Assembly: GCF_039535235.1 (NCBI RefSeq)
Contig: NZ_BAAAWU010000001.1
Location: 1,922,001 to 1,986,000 of the forward strand
Direction of reading: 5' to 3'
Length of the DNA stretch: 64,000 bases
Origin: Streptomyces roseoviridis
GTDB lineage: Bacteria; Actinomycetota; Actinomycetes; Streptomycetales; Streptomycetaceae
Part shown: positions 51,733 through 60,108 of the stretch, piece after piece
Layout: the number at the start of each line of letters is the position of its first letter
Position numbering within the stretch: position 1 is the stretch's first letter
Translations under genes and position numbers: made by a program
The notes under the pieces: generated by a model
The model's input: the letters and a program-made list of their open reading frames with translations, nothing else
What the model was told of the DNA's origin: nothing
Databases searched by the model: none

Positions 51733-54399
51733 TCAGGCCGTGTCTCGCAGGTCGACCAGGAGCGGCGGGGTGTGTTCGCCCCGTACGTGGGTGAGGGACA
51801 GGACCGCGTGGCCGGGCGGGACGGCGTGGGCGAGGTCGGAGGCGGACCAGCGTTCCCGTTCGACCTCGCGGACGGTCACGGCCTCCGTCGTCACCGCCTT
51901 GCCCGTCATCAGCTTGCGCAGGGCGTGGAAGGCGCGGGTCATCGGCTGGTCGGCGAACACGGTGTGGTGCGCGACCTCGGTGCTCTGCACCCACTCGGTG
52001 CCCCACGCCTCGGCGAAGGCCCGGCCGTCCCAGTTGGGAATGCCCGCGAACGCCATCCGGCAGCCGACCACCGCGAGCAGCGGTCCGTGCAGGGCGGCGG
52101 GGACCTCCGCGAGGGTGCGCAGGGCGAGGACGACGCCGGCGTTCTGGGGGCGCAGCCGCTGGAGGGCCCGCACGGTCCCGGTGGTGAGCGCGCCGGCCGC
52201 GTCGTCGAGGACGAGGCAGGCGAAGTGGCCGCGCGGCGCGCGGTCCCGGACGACCGTCTGGAACTGGGCGAGCAACAGCCGGTTGAGCAGCCGGGCGGCC
52301 TCCTCGTGGGCGCCGTCGGGCAGGCCGATCCTCACCCGCACGGGGTGCTGGGTGACGGCCCGGAGGGAGAACGAGCGGCTGTCCGTACCGCCGCCGCCGA
52401 AGAAGTCGGCGAAGACGGGGCGGTCGAGGGCCGCGAGGCGGTCGGCGAGGACGGGGCCGAGGTCCGTGGCGGTGCCGACCTGGCGGATCCGGGAGTCCAG
52501 TTCCCGCCGCATGGCCCCGGCGGTGTCCTCGGTCAGCAGACCGCCCAGGGCCCGCAGCGCCTCGGGGCGGGCCTCCAGGAGTTCGCGGAGCACCGGGACG
52601 GTGGGGAAGCGGCCGTACGCGGCCCGGTAGGGGCCGATGAGCTGGGCGAGCACGGTGGCGGCGCGGCGGGTCTCGACGCCCTCCATGTCGCCGACCAGCC
52701 CCTCGGCGAGGAAGGCGGCGGCCTCGTCGGGGTCGACGGCGCCGGCGTAGAGGTCCAGGTCGTACGGGGAGGTGGGGTCGCCGAGCCGGATCACGACGTC
52801 GTAGGCCCCGTCGGGGCCGAGCGGGGCGCCGGCCGCGGCGACCGCGACGACGGAGCAGCCGCCGGCGAGGGCCTGCAGGGTGAGCGACTCGACGACCGGG
52901 GCCACGAGCGAGCGGGTCTTGCCGGAGCCGGAGGGGCCGACGGCGAGGAGGGACGTGCCGAGGAGGCCGGGGTCGAGGGCGAGACCGGCCTCGCGGTAGG
53001 CGCGGGGCGTGCGGTCCGCGGCGGCGTAGCGACCGACCCGGACCTGGCCGAGGAGCAGGTCGTGGGTGGCCGTGCGCCGGGGCAGGTCGCGGTCGCCGGA
53101 CGGGTGGGCGCCGGCGCCGGGCCCTTCCCGCAGCAGCTGCCCGACGAGGGCGGCGCGGCGTACGGCGTCGTGGCCGGCGTCCTGCCAGGCGCGGCGCACC
53201 CGGGCGCAGTCGACGTCGTTCATGCGGCCGTCGGCCACGGCGGCGGTGAGCAGGTCCGCCGTCTGCCGTTCGCCGGCCTCGCGGAGCTCGGGCCACTGGG
53301 AGGGGGGCGGGGCCTGTCCGGCTGCCGCCGCCTGGGCGGCGGCAGCGGCGGCGGCGCGGGCGCGGCGGGCGCGGCGGGCGCGGAGGAGGCCCTTCCAGTC
53401 GCCGAGCCGGGCGAAGGGCCACAGGACGAGGAGGGTGATGAGGGTGTAGAGGGTGTAGACGACGAAGGGGGACGTGAAGACGTCGAAGCCGCCGGTGAGC
53501 AGGGCGACGAGCGCGAGCACGGGCGCCACGACGGGCAGCGGGTCCCAGTCGAGGCCGAACGCCTCCGGCCACACCAGGACGAGGGTGCCCAGGGCCATGG
53601 CGGCCGCGACGGCGGCGCGGCCGCCGGGGCGGAAGCGGCTCACGTAGTGCCGGACGATCGCGCGCCACGAACCGAGGAAGCCGATGGCGCAGACGAGGAC
53701 GAGGAGGAACACGCCGTCGTACATGGCGCGGGCCGCCTGGCCGTGCCAGTCCACGGGGGCGGTGGTGGCCGGGTACCACCAGTCCCTGGGGGTGAGCAGC
53801 CACAGGAACTCGGGCTTGTAGGGGAAGACGTCGGACCGCCAGGCCGACCAGGCGAGCAGTCCGATCGCCACCGGGATGAGCATGCCGGCGATGGTGACGG
53901 GGGCGAGCCGCTCGGGCCCCTCGGGGCCGGGCGGCTCGTGCCGGAACCGCCAGATCCCGGGCCCGGCCGCCGGACGCGGGGCGTCCAGCCACTCGGCGAC
54001 GAGGCTCGCGCCGGGCGCCCGGGCGGGCGGGGGCGGCGCGGCCGGAGGGACGGCCGGGGGCGCGGGCACGCCCGCGGGCCCCGGCACTCCCGTGGGGCCG
54101 GGCACCTCAGCGGGCCCCGGGGCCCCGGCGGGCGCGGAAGCCGCCGCGGACACGGGCGGGCGTCCCGGATCGGATCCCCGCGCGGGCGCCCCACCCGGGG
54201 TCGCCGCAGGTCCCGGCCCGGCCGCCGCAGGTCCCGGCCCGGCCGCCGGGGGACTCGGCGGTACGGCCGGGGCCGGCGCGGGCGCCGGGGGGCTCGGCGG
54301 CACCGGCGGCGCCGGCGGCAGGGCGCCCGGCGGCGTGGCCGGGCGCGGCACCCCGGCTCCTCGGGTGTCGCTCGACTCGTACGTACCGTCGGTCTCCAT
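51733..54399 (-). CDS. Membrane-anchored VirD4/FtsK-like ATPase, orphan
   Basis: The first 145 residues of this 888-residue protein are Pro/Ala/Gly-rich and probably disordered. About four or five membrane helices follow (within 168-187, 229-246, 262-278, 290-330). A basic Arg/Ala-rich segment (336-350) leads to a cytosolic ATPase with Walker A GPSGSGKT (about 489-496) followed by RSLVAPVVESL, and Walker B ACLVLDDAAG (about 727-736). This resembles coupling proteins of the VirD4/TraG/FtsK group, which move DNA or protein. No relaxase, pilus or ESX gene is adjacent, so the cargo is unknown. The ATG at 54399 has AGGGGGCAGGGG upstream. It is divergent from gabT. Confidence 0.78.
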   Translation of the reverse strand: METDGTYESSDTRGAGVPRPATPPGALPPAPPVPPSPPAPAPAPAVPPSPPAAGPGPAAAGPGPAATPGGAPARGSDPGRPPVSAAASAPAGAPGPAEVPGPTGVPGPAGVPAPPAVPPAAPPPPARAPGASLVAEWLDAPRPAAGPGIWRFRHEPPGPEGPERLAPVTIAGMLIPVAIGLLAWSAWRSDVFPYKPEFLWLLTPRDWWYPATTAPVDWHGQAARAMYDGVFLLVLVCAIGFLGSWRAIVRHYVSRFRPGGRAAVAAAMALGTLVLVWPEAFGLDWDPLPVVAPVLALVALLTGGFDVFTSPFVVYTLYTLITLLVLWPFARLGDWKGLLRARRARRARAAAAAAAQAAAAGQAPPPSQWPELREAGERQTADLLTAAVADGRMNDVDCARVRRAWQDAGHDAVRRAALVGQLLREGPGAGAHPSGDRDLPRRTATHDLLLGQVRVGRYAAADRTPRAYREAGLALDPGLLGTSLLAVGPSGSGKTRSLVAPVVESLTLQALAGGCSVVAVAAAGAPLGPDGAYDVVIRLGDPTSPYDLDLYAGAVDPDEAAAFLAEGLVGDMEGVETRRAATVLAQLIGPYRAAYGRFPTVPVLRELLEARPEALRALGGLLTEDTAGAMRRELDSRIRQVGTATDLGPVLADRLAALDRPVFADFFGGGGTDSRSFSLRAVTQHPVRVRIGLPDGAHEEAARLLNRLLLAQFQTVVRDRAPRGHFACLVLDDAAGALTTGTVRALQRLRPQNAGVVLALRTLAEVPAALHGPLLAVVGCRMAFAGIPNWDGRAFAEAWGTEWVQSTEVAHHTVFADQPMTRAFHALRKLMTGKAVTTEAVTVREVERERWSASDLAHAVPPGHAVLSLTHVRGEHTPPLLVDLRDTA

Positions 54400-54564
54400 G
54401 AACCCCTGCCCCCTGACCAGCCAGGTCGCCGCCACTGTGCCACCGTCAATCTAGTGCGCCGGGCCCGCGCCGGAGGGGATTCGCCCACCCGTACGGACCA
54501 TCTCCTCCGAGGAGCGGCACGGACCCGGATCCGGCCCGCCTTCCCGGCCTCGCCCGCCGCACCA

Positions 54565-54579
54565 TGTCCACCACGGACA
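54565..54579. promoter_or_regulatory. Small inverted repeat upstream of gabT
   Basis: TGTCC and GGACA arms flank five bases, 109 bp before the gabT start in the region shared with the divergent ATPase gene. It may be an operator, for example for the nearby PucR protein, but arms of five bases can occur by chance in GC-rich DNA. Confidence 0.3.
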
Positions 54580-54687
54580 ACGACACGCCCGCAACACTCC
54601 CGATCGGCGCATGCCCGACCCCCTCCTCCGCGCCTAGCCTGCGGAGGAAACCCGCAAGTGCGTCCAGAACACCCCCAGGAGCCCCGC

Positions 54688-56022
54688 ATGAACGCTGTCC
54701 CGCAGGAGCGGCGCGTCGTCACCGCCATCCCCGGCCCGAAGTCGCAGGAGCTTCAGGCCCGCCGTCTCGACGCGGTCGCCGGTGGCGTGGGCTCGGTGCT
54801 GCCCGTGTTCACCAAGCGGGCCGGTGGCGGCATCATCGAGGACGTCGACGGCAACCTGCTGATCGACTTCGGTTCCGGCATCGCCGTGACCTCGGTCGGC
54901 GCCTCCGCCGAGGCCGTGGTCCGCCGCGCCTCCGCCCAGCTCGCGGACTTCACCCACACCTGTTTCATGGTCACGCCGTACGAGGGCTACGTCGAGGTCT
55001 GCGAGGCCCTCGCCGAGCTGACCCCGGGCGACCACGCCAAGAAGTCCGCGCTGTTCAACTCGGGCGCCGAGGCCGTCGAGAACGCGGTCAAGATCGCCCG
55101 TTCGTACACCAAGCGCCAGGCCGTCGTCGTCTTCGACCACGGCTACCACGGCCGCACCAACCTCACCATGGCGCTGACGGCGAAGAACATGCCGTACAAG
55201 CACGGCTTCGGCCCGTTCGCCCCCGAGGTCTACCGCGTGCCGGTCGCCTACGGCTACCGCTGGCCCACCGGCCCGGAGAACTGCGGCCCCGAGGCCGCCG
55301 CCCAGGCCATCGACCAGATCACCAAGCAGATCGGCGCCGAGAACGTCGCCGCGATCATCATCGAGCCGGTGCTCGGCGAGGGCGGCTTCATCGAGCCGGC
55401 CAAGGGCTTCCTGCCGGCGATCGTGAAGTTCGCCAACGACAACGGCATCGTCTTCGTCGCGGACGAGATCCAGTCCGGCTTCTGCCGCACCGGCCAGTGG
55501 TTCGCCTGTGAGGACGAGGGCATCGTCCCGGACCTGATCACGACCGCCAAGGGCATCGCCGGCGGTCTGCCGCTCGCCGCCGTCACCGGCCGCGCCGAGA
55601 TCATGGACTCCGTCCACGGCGGCGGCCTCGGCGGCACCTACGGCGGCAACCCGGTCGCGTGCGCGGGTGCGCTGGGCGCCATCGAGACCATGAAGGAGCT
55701 CGACCTCAACGGCAAGGCCAAGCGCATCGAGGAGGTCATGAAGGGCCGCCTCTCCGCCATGCAGGAGAAGTACGAGATCATCGGCGACATCCGCGGCCGC
55801 GGCGCCATGGTCGCCATCGAGCTGGTGAAGGACCCGGCGACCAAGGAGCCGAACCCGGAGGCCGCGGGCGCGCTGGCCAAGGCCTGCCACGCCGAGGGCG
55901 TGCTCGTCCTCACCTGCGGCACCTACGGCAACGTGCTGCGCTTCCTCCCGCCGCTGGTCATCGGCGAGGACCTCCTGAACGAGGGCCTGGACGTCATCGA
56001 GTCGGCGCTGGCCCGTATCTGA
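54688..56022 (+). CDS. gabT: 4-aminobutyrate aminotransferase
   Basis: This 444-residue class III PLP aminotransferase converts GABA and 2-oxoglutarate to succinate semialdehyde and glutamate. Lys288 in TTAKGIAGGLPL is the PLP lysine. NSGAEAVENAVKIAR, FDHGYHGRTNLTMAL and FVADEIQSGFCRTG are the family motifs. The ATG at 54688 has AGGAG nine bases upstream. The same frame is open far upstream but lacks coding character there. With a polyamine importer and PuuB-like oxidase nearby it fits a putrescine-to-GABA-to-succinate route. Confidence 0.95.
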   Translation: MNAVPQERRVVTAIPGPKSQELQARRLDAVAGGVGSVLPVFTKRAGGGIIEDVDGNLLIDFGSGIAVTSVGASAEAVVRRASAQLADFTHTCFMVTPYEGYVEVCEALAELTPGDHAKKSALFNSGAEAVENAVKIARSYTKRQAVVVFDHGYHGRTNLTMALTAKNMPYKHGFGPFAPEVYRVPVAYGYRWPTGPENCGPEAAAQAIDQITKQIGAENVAAIIIEPVLGEGGFIEPAKGFLPAIVKFANDNGIVFVADEIQSGFCRTGQWFACEDEGIVPDLITTAKGIAGGLPLAAVTGRAEIMDSVHGGGLGGTYGGNPVACAGALGAIETMKELDLNGKAKRIEEVMKGRLSAMQEKYEIIGDIRGRGAMVAIELVKDPATKEPNPEAAGALAKACHAEGVLVLTCGTYGNVLRFLPPLVIGEDLLNEGLDVIESALARI

Positions 56023-56131
56023 CGACCGGAAGACCGCTTCTGACACCCTGTGTGAAGAAGCTGTGGGGGGCCGATGGCGGGATGGCGATCCGGCTGTCGG
56101 TCCCCTTCCGCGTGCCGTACGGTTTCCGCAG

Positions 56132-56926
56132 ATGAGAGAAACACCCCGGGCGGAGCCTCCCCAGCCCCGCCCGCACCGTGCCTTCGCGCACACCACTGGA
56201 GCCCTGGGCTCCGGAACTCCTCACCGATCGGATGGCCGCCCGCCCCACACCCCCCGGGGCGCGCGGCAGCCCGGTCACGACGACCGCCCCGGAACCACCC
56301 CCCCTGTTCCGGGGCGGTCGGCTGCCCTCCGGGCCCTCCGGGTCCTCGTCGCCCTCCTCGGCCTCGCCTTCCTCGCCGTCTGCACCTGGCAGGTCCTGGT
56401 CCACGGCCCCCTCGCCCGCCTCGACGAGCGCGTGTCCCGCGCGCTGGTGGACTCCGTCCCGCGCCCGCTCTCCGAGCTCGCCTCCGACCTCGGCAACCTG
56501 ACGGTGGCCGTACCGGTCCTGGCCTGCGCGATGGCGTACGCGGTCCGGCGGGGGCGCCGCGCGGCCGCCGTCTTCGCGGGCCTCGCCATGGCCCTCGTCC
56601 CGCTCCTGGTGGTGCCGCTGAAGCTCTGGACGGCCCGCCCCGGGCCCCTGGAGCCGTGGGCCCACGGCTACTTCCCCTCCGGCCACACGGCCACGGCGCT
56701 GGTCGCCTACGTCAGCGCGGCCTTCCTGGTCTCCCGCCGCCTGCTGCCCCTGGCCGTGCTCCTGACCGCGGTCACCGCCACGGGGCTGGTGCTGCGCGGC
56801 TTCCACTGGCCCCTGGACATCCTGGCCTCCGTCGCGCTGTGCCTGCCCCTGCTGTACTGGCCCGCCCTCGCCGCGCGGTACGGTCGCGTCGCCCCGCCCG
56901 CGACACCCGCACCGGAGAAGAGATGA
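56132..56926 (+). CDS. PAP2-family membrane phosphatase
   Basis: This is a 264-residue protein with about five membrane helices and the three phosphatase motifs: KLWTARPGP, PSGHT and RGFHWPLDI. Relatives dephosphorylate undecaprenyl or other lipid phosphates. Residues 1-65 are a Pro/Arg/His-rich leader of unclear value, and the true start could lie later. The ATG at 56132 lacks a good ribosome binding site. The stop overlaps the following ATG in ATGA. Confidence 0.83.
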   Translation: MRETPRAEPPQPRPHRAFAHTTGALGSGTPHRSDGRPPHTPRGARQPGHDDRPGTTPPVPGRSAALRALRVLVALLGLAFLAVCTWQVLVHGPLARLDERVSRALVDSVPRPLSELASDLGNLTVAVPVLACAMAYAVRRGRRAAAVFAGLAMALVPLLVVPLKLWTARPGPLEPWAHGYFPSGHTATALVAYVSAAFLVSRRLLPLAVLLTAVTATGLVLRGFHWPLDILASVALCLPLLYWPALAARYGRVAPPATPAPEKR

Positions 56927-57585
56927 CGATCCACCGGCCCGGCCTCCCGACCGACCTGCCCGACCCCGACCTCCTGTGGACGCGCTGGGCCCTGGCCGCC
57001 GTCGTGCAGGCCACCACCGAGGCGGAGGACGACGGCGTCCACCGGACCGGCGTCTGGATCGACGACGAGGGTCTGCACCTCGACGACTGCGGCTGCACCT
57101 GGTGGACCTTCTCCCGCGTGGGCGAGGGCCGTTACGTGCTGTTCGGCGAGGACGAGTCGAGCGGTTGCAAGTGGTATGAGCCGCCGGTCGACATGCTGGC
57201 GGGCGGCCCGGACTGGCTCCCGTACGAGGAGCTGCGCGACCGGCTCGCGGGGAACGAGCTGGGCTGCGTCTACTGGTACGAGGACGGCGCCTGGGGCCGT
57301 GCCCCGTACCCGGAGGACCTGGACGACGACGGCCTGGACTGCGGGATGAGCCGGTTCGTCTTCCGGGCCGAGACCCTGCTCCTGCTGGCCGACCACGTGG
57401 CGTACGACCGTCCGGCGGCGGAGCTCCTCATGGCCGCCGCCGAAGGGCACCGCCTGACGCCGGAGTTGCTGGCGGCGCACGTCGTGGCGGAGGACCGCGG
57501 CGACCCGGACCTTCCGGCGATGGTCCGGGCGCTGCGGCGCACGGGTCTGGACCGCGAGGCCGAGGCCGGTCAGCTCCAGGCGTAG
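56923..57585 (+). CDS. Hypothetical acidic protein
   Basis: I do not recognise this 220-residue protein. It is acidic and Trp-rich and predicted soluble, with two cysteine clusters (DDCGCTWWTF near residue 49 and SGCKWYEPP near 79) and a DGLDCGMSRFVFRAE segment. No signal peptide or membrane helix is seen. It is coupled to the PAP2 gene by an ATGA overlap. Its last 16 bp overlap the 3' end of the convergent chitinase gene. Coding character is good to the end. Confidence 0.75.
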   Translation: MTIHRPGLPTDLPDPDLLWTRWALAAVVQATTEAEDDGVHRTGVWIDDEGLHLDDCGCTWWTFSRVGEGRYVLFGEDESSGCKWYEPPVDMLAGGPDWLPYEELRDRLAGNELGCVYWYEDGAWGRAPYPEDLDDDGLDCGMSRFVFRAETLLLLADHVAYDRPAAELLMAAAEGHRLTPELLAAHVVAEDRGDPDLPAMVRALRRTGLDREAEAGQLQA

Positions 57586-59375
57586 GCGTCGAAGTTCCGG
57601 CTGAACTCCTGCTGGTGGAAGCGGTCCCAGTTGATCGACCAGGTCATCAGGCCGCGCAGGCCGGGCCAGGTGCCGTGGGTCCGGTACGGGCCGCAGTTCG
57701 CCTTCTTCGTCAGGCAGTCCAGGGCCTTGTTCACCTCGGCCGGCGGGGTGTGGCCGTTGCCGGCCTGGGGGGAGGCGGGCAGGCCGATGGCGACCTGGTC
57801 GGGGCGCAGGGCCGGGAAGACGCGGTCGGTGTTGCCGGCGACGGGGAAGCCGGTGAGGAGCATGTCGGTCATGGCGATGTGGAAGTCGGCGCCGCCCATG
57901 GAGTGGTACTGGTTGTCGAGGCCCATGATCGGGCCCGAGTTGTAGTCCTGGACGTGGAGCAGGGTGAGGTCGTCGCGCAGGGCGTGGATGACCGGCAGGT
58001 AGGCGCCGGCGCGCGGGTCCTGGCCGCCCCAGGGGCCGGATCCGTAGTACTGGTAGCCCAGCTGGACGAAGAAGGTCTCCGGCGCCATGGTCAGCACGAA
58101 GTCGTCGCCGTAGCGGGCCTTCAGGGTCTTCAGGGCCGCGATGAGGTTCACGATGACCGGGGACGTCGGGTTGCGGAAGTCGGTGTCGCCGGTCTGGAGC
58201 GACAGCGAGTGGCCCTCGAAGTCGATGTCGAGGCCGTCGAGGCCGTACTCGTCGATGATCTTCGACACGGAGGAGACGAAGGTGTCGCGGGCGGCGGTGG
58301 TGGCCAGCTGGACCTGGCCGTTCTGGCCGCCGATGGAGATGAGGACCTTCTTGCCGGCGGCCTGCTTGGCCTTGATGGCCGCCTTGAAGTCGGCGGCCGG
58401 CTCGACGTTCGGGCATTCGGTCGCCGGGCACAGACGGAAGCGGATGTCGCCCGAGGTCACCGTGGTCGGTTCGCCGAAGGCGAGGTTGATGACGTCCCAG
58501 GAGTCGGGGACGTCGGCCATGCGGGTGTAGCCGGAGCCGTTGGCGAAGCTCGCGTGGAGGTAGCCGACCAGGGCGTGGGCGGGCAGACCGCCGCCGGGGT
58601 CGCCGCCGCCTTCGGAGGCGGTGGTCACGGTCAGGGGGGTGGACTTCGCCGATTCGCCGGCGCTGTTGGCGGCGGAGACCTGGAAGGTGTACGCGGTGGC
58701 GGGGCTCAGGCCGGTGGCCGTGTACGCGGGGGTGGTGACGGTCGCGAGGGGGAGGCCGTCCTTGTGGACCCGGTACGAGGTGGCGCCGGGGACCGCGGGC
58801 CAGGTCAGCGTCACCGAGGTGGCGGCCGGGGAGCCGGCCGTGAGGCCGGTGGGGGTCGCCGGTGTGCCGACGGGGTCGCCGCCGGGGCCGAGGAGGGACA
58901 GGTCGTCGGCGAGGTAGGCGCCGGTGCCGTACCAGCCGTGGGTGAAGACGGTGACGGAGGTCGTCCGGGGGCCGGTGGTGAAGGTGGTGGCGAGCCGCTG
59001 CCAGTCGGGGGCGGACTGGGTCCAGGTGGTGACGTCGGTGGTGCCGGTGCCGGTGGCGCCCAGGTGCACGTAGCCGCCGCGGACCCAGCCGCTGAGCGCG
59101 TAGGTGGAGTCGGGCTTCACGCTGACGGTCTGGGAGCAGCGGGCGTTGTCGCTGCCGGCCGGGGTGGCGCGCAGGGCCTTCGTCCCGCCGTGCACGGGCG
59201 AGGTGACGACGGCCCCGCTGCCCGCCGTACAGCTCCATCCGTCCAGGCCGGCCTCGAAGCCGCCGTTGCGGGCGATCTCGGTGTCGGCGGCCTGGGCGGT
59301 GGGGGTGAGCGCCGTGAGTCCCGCGGCGGCGAGCACTCCGGCCAGCAGGAGGGTGAGGGGTCTGGGGCGGTCCAC
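57570..59375 (-). CDS. Secreted GH18 chitinase with N-terminal carbohydrate-binding and FnIII domains
   Basis: This 601-residue secreted enzyme has a signal peptide (1-29, ending TAQAA), then a jelly-roll-like carbohydrate-binding module (about 30-160). A fibronectin type III domain (about 172-252), a Gly-rich linker and the GH18 catalytic domain (about 265-601) follow. The catalytic signature DGLDIDFE spans 380-387 with acid Glu387. KVLISIGGQNG and MAPETFF are further family motifs. The organisation matches streptomycete chitinase C-type enzymes. The GTG start has GGAGG at ideal spacing. DasR-type boxes overlap the promoter. Confidence 0.94.
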   Translation of the reverse strand: MDRPRPLTLLLAGVLAAAGLTALTPTAQAADTEIARNGGFEAGLDGWSCTAGSGAVVTSPVHGGTKALRATPAGSDNARCSQTVSVKPDSTYALSGWVRGGYVHLGATGTGTTDVTTWTQSAPDWQRLATTFTTGPRTTSVTVFTHGWYGTGAYLADDLSLLGPGGDPVGTPATPTGLTAGSPAATSVTLTWPAVPGATSYRVHKDGLPLATVTTPAYTATGLSPATAYTFQVSAANSAGESAKSTPLTVTTASEGGGDPGGGLPAHALVGYLHASFANGSGYTRMADVPDSWDVINLAFGEPTTVTSGDIRFRLCPATECPNVEPAADFKAAIKAKQAAGKKVLISIGGQNGQVQLATTAARDTFVSSVSKIIDEYGLDGLDIDFEGHSLSLQTGDTDFRNPTSPVIVNLIAALKTLKARYGDDFVLTMAPETFFVQLGYQYYGSGPWGGQDPRAGAYLPVIHALRDDLTLLHVQDYNSGPIMGLDNQYHSMGGADFHIAMTDMLLTGFPVAGNTDRVFPALRPDQVAIGLPASPQAGNGHTPPAEVNKALDCLTKKANCGPYRTHGTWPGLRGLMTWSINWDRFHQQEFSRNFDAYAWS

Positions 59376-59416
59376 AACTGCCTCCGGGGATGGGGAATCG
59401 AGGTGGAGCGCGCCAC

Positions 59417-59452
59417 AGCATGGTCCAGACCAATCGAGTGGTCAAGACCTCT
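59417..59452 (-). promoter_or_regulatory. Chitinase promoter with two DasR-type (dre) boxes
   Basis: Two directly repeated boxes, TGGTCCAGACCA (59421-59432) and TGGTCAAGACCT (59439-59450), match the dre consensus, which is built on TGGTCTAGACCA. On the minus strand a -35 TTGACC (59445-59440) and -10-like CATGCT (59422-59417) 17 bp apart lie within the same stretch. Binding of DasR would therefore block RNA polymerase. Such 12-bp direct repeats are known from streptomycete chitinase promoters and respond to N-acetylglucosamine metabolites. Confidence 0.85.
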
Positions 59453-59482
59453 GACCGCGACCCGTAGGGGTCCGCGCGCGGC

Positions 59483-59983
59483 TCAGGCGCCTCCCGGTTC
59501 GCGTTCCTCCCCGGCCAGCCGGCCCGCCGCCTCGTGCATCGCCAGTTCGAGCAGCGAGGCGTCGGTGAGGGTTCCGGCCGCGTCCGGGGCCACCAGCCAG
59601 CGCACCCCGCCGCCGGTCGCCCGGCCCGGGTAGGGGACAACGATCCAGGTGCCGGCGCCGGCGCCGCGGACGCCGGTGCCCAGCCAGCGGGTCGCGGTGC
59701 CCGGCGGGACGAAGAAGCCCATCCGGGCGTCGCCGAAATCGGCGAGGACCGGGCCCGGCCGGTCCACCAGGCGGGTCAGCACGTCCAGGGTGGGATAGCC
59801 GAGCTCGGCCGGCAGGATCAGCACGTCCCACCGCCGGCCGGCGGGCAGCAGCGCGACCCCGTGCGGATTGCGCTCCCACTCCCAGCGGCAGGCGTCGGGA
59901 TCCGGCGCGACCGAGACGAGCCACTCCACCGCGGTCCTGGCCTCCCCGGCGCCCGCACCCGTCCCCGTCTCCGTACCGGTCAT
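59483..59983 (-). CDS. Hypothetical protein downstream of the polyamine operon
   Basis: This 166-residue protein has an Ala/Gly/Thr-rich N terminus and then a compact domain with ACRWEWERNPHGVALLPAG, VLADFGDARMGFFVPPGTA and VRWLVAPDAAGTL. I cannot name a family with confidence; the pattern faintly recalls the N-terminal part of Prim-Pol-like domains, but that is only an impression. No signal peptide or helix is seen. The ATG at 59983 is preferred over a GTG one codon upstream. A Crp-like palindrome lies about 100 bp upstream. Confidence 0.72.
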   Translation of the reverse strand: MTGTETGTGAGAGEARTAVEWLVSVAPDPDACRWEWERNPHGVALLPAGRRWDVLILPAELGYPTLDVLTRLVDRPGPVLADFGDARMGFFVPPGTATRWLGTGVRGAGAGTWIVVPYPGRATGGGVRWLVAPDAAGTLTDASLLELAMHEAAGRLAGEEREPGGA

Positions 59984-60083
59984 CACGAAAGCCCTCTCTC
60001 TGCGTCGGGACCCGCGGTCGCGGTGTCCGTACGGAGAGAGAGGGCCGCCCCGCCGCTATGACGCGGGTTCACCACTCCGCGCA

Positions 60084-60099
60084 TGTGACCTGTGTCACA
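60084..60099. promoter_or_regulatory. Crp-type binding site
   Basis: TGTGACCTGTGTCACA is a perfect TGTGA-N6-TCACA palindrome and fits the GTG-N6-GNCAC pattern reported for streptomycete Crp. It lies between the PuuB-like gene and the hypothetical gene that starts at 59983, so it would act on the latter. Confidence 0.6.
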
Positions 60100-60108
60100 T
60101 CGGCGGGA

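Noticed and set aside
48955..54687. Very long plus-strand frame running into gabT
   Set aside because: Only the last part (from 54688) encodes GabT. The rest is antisense to EamA, PucR and the ATPase and reads as Arg/Gly/Glu-rich nonsense.
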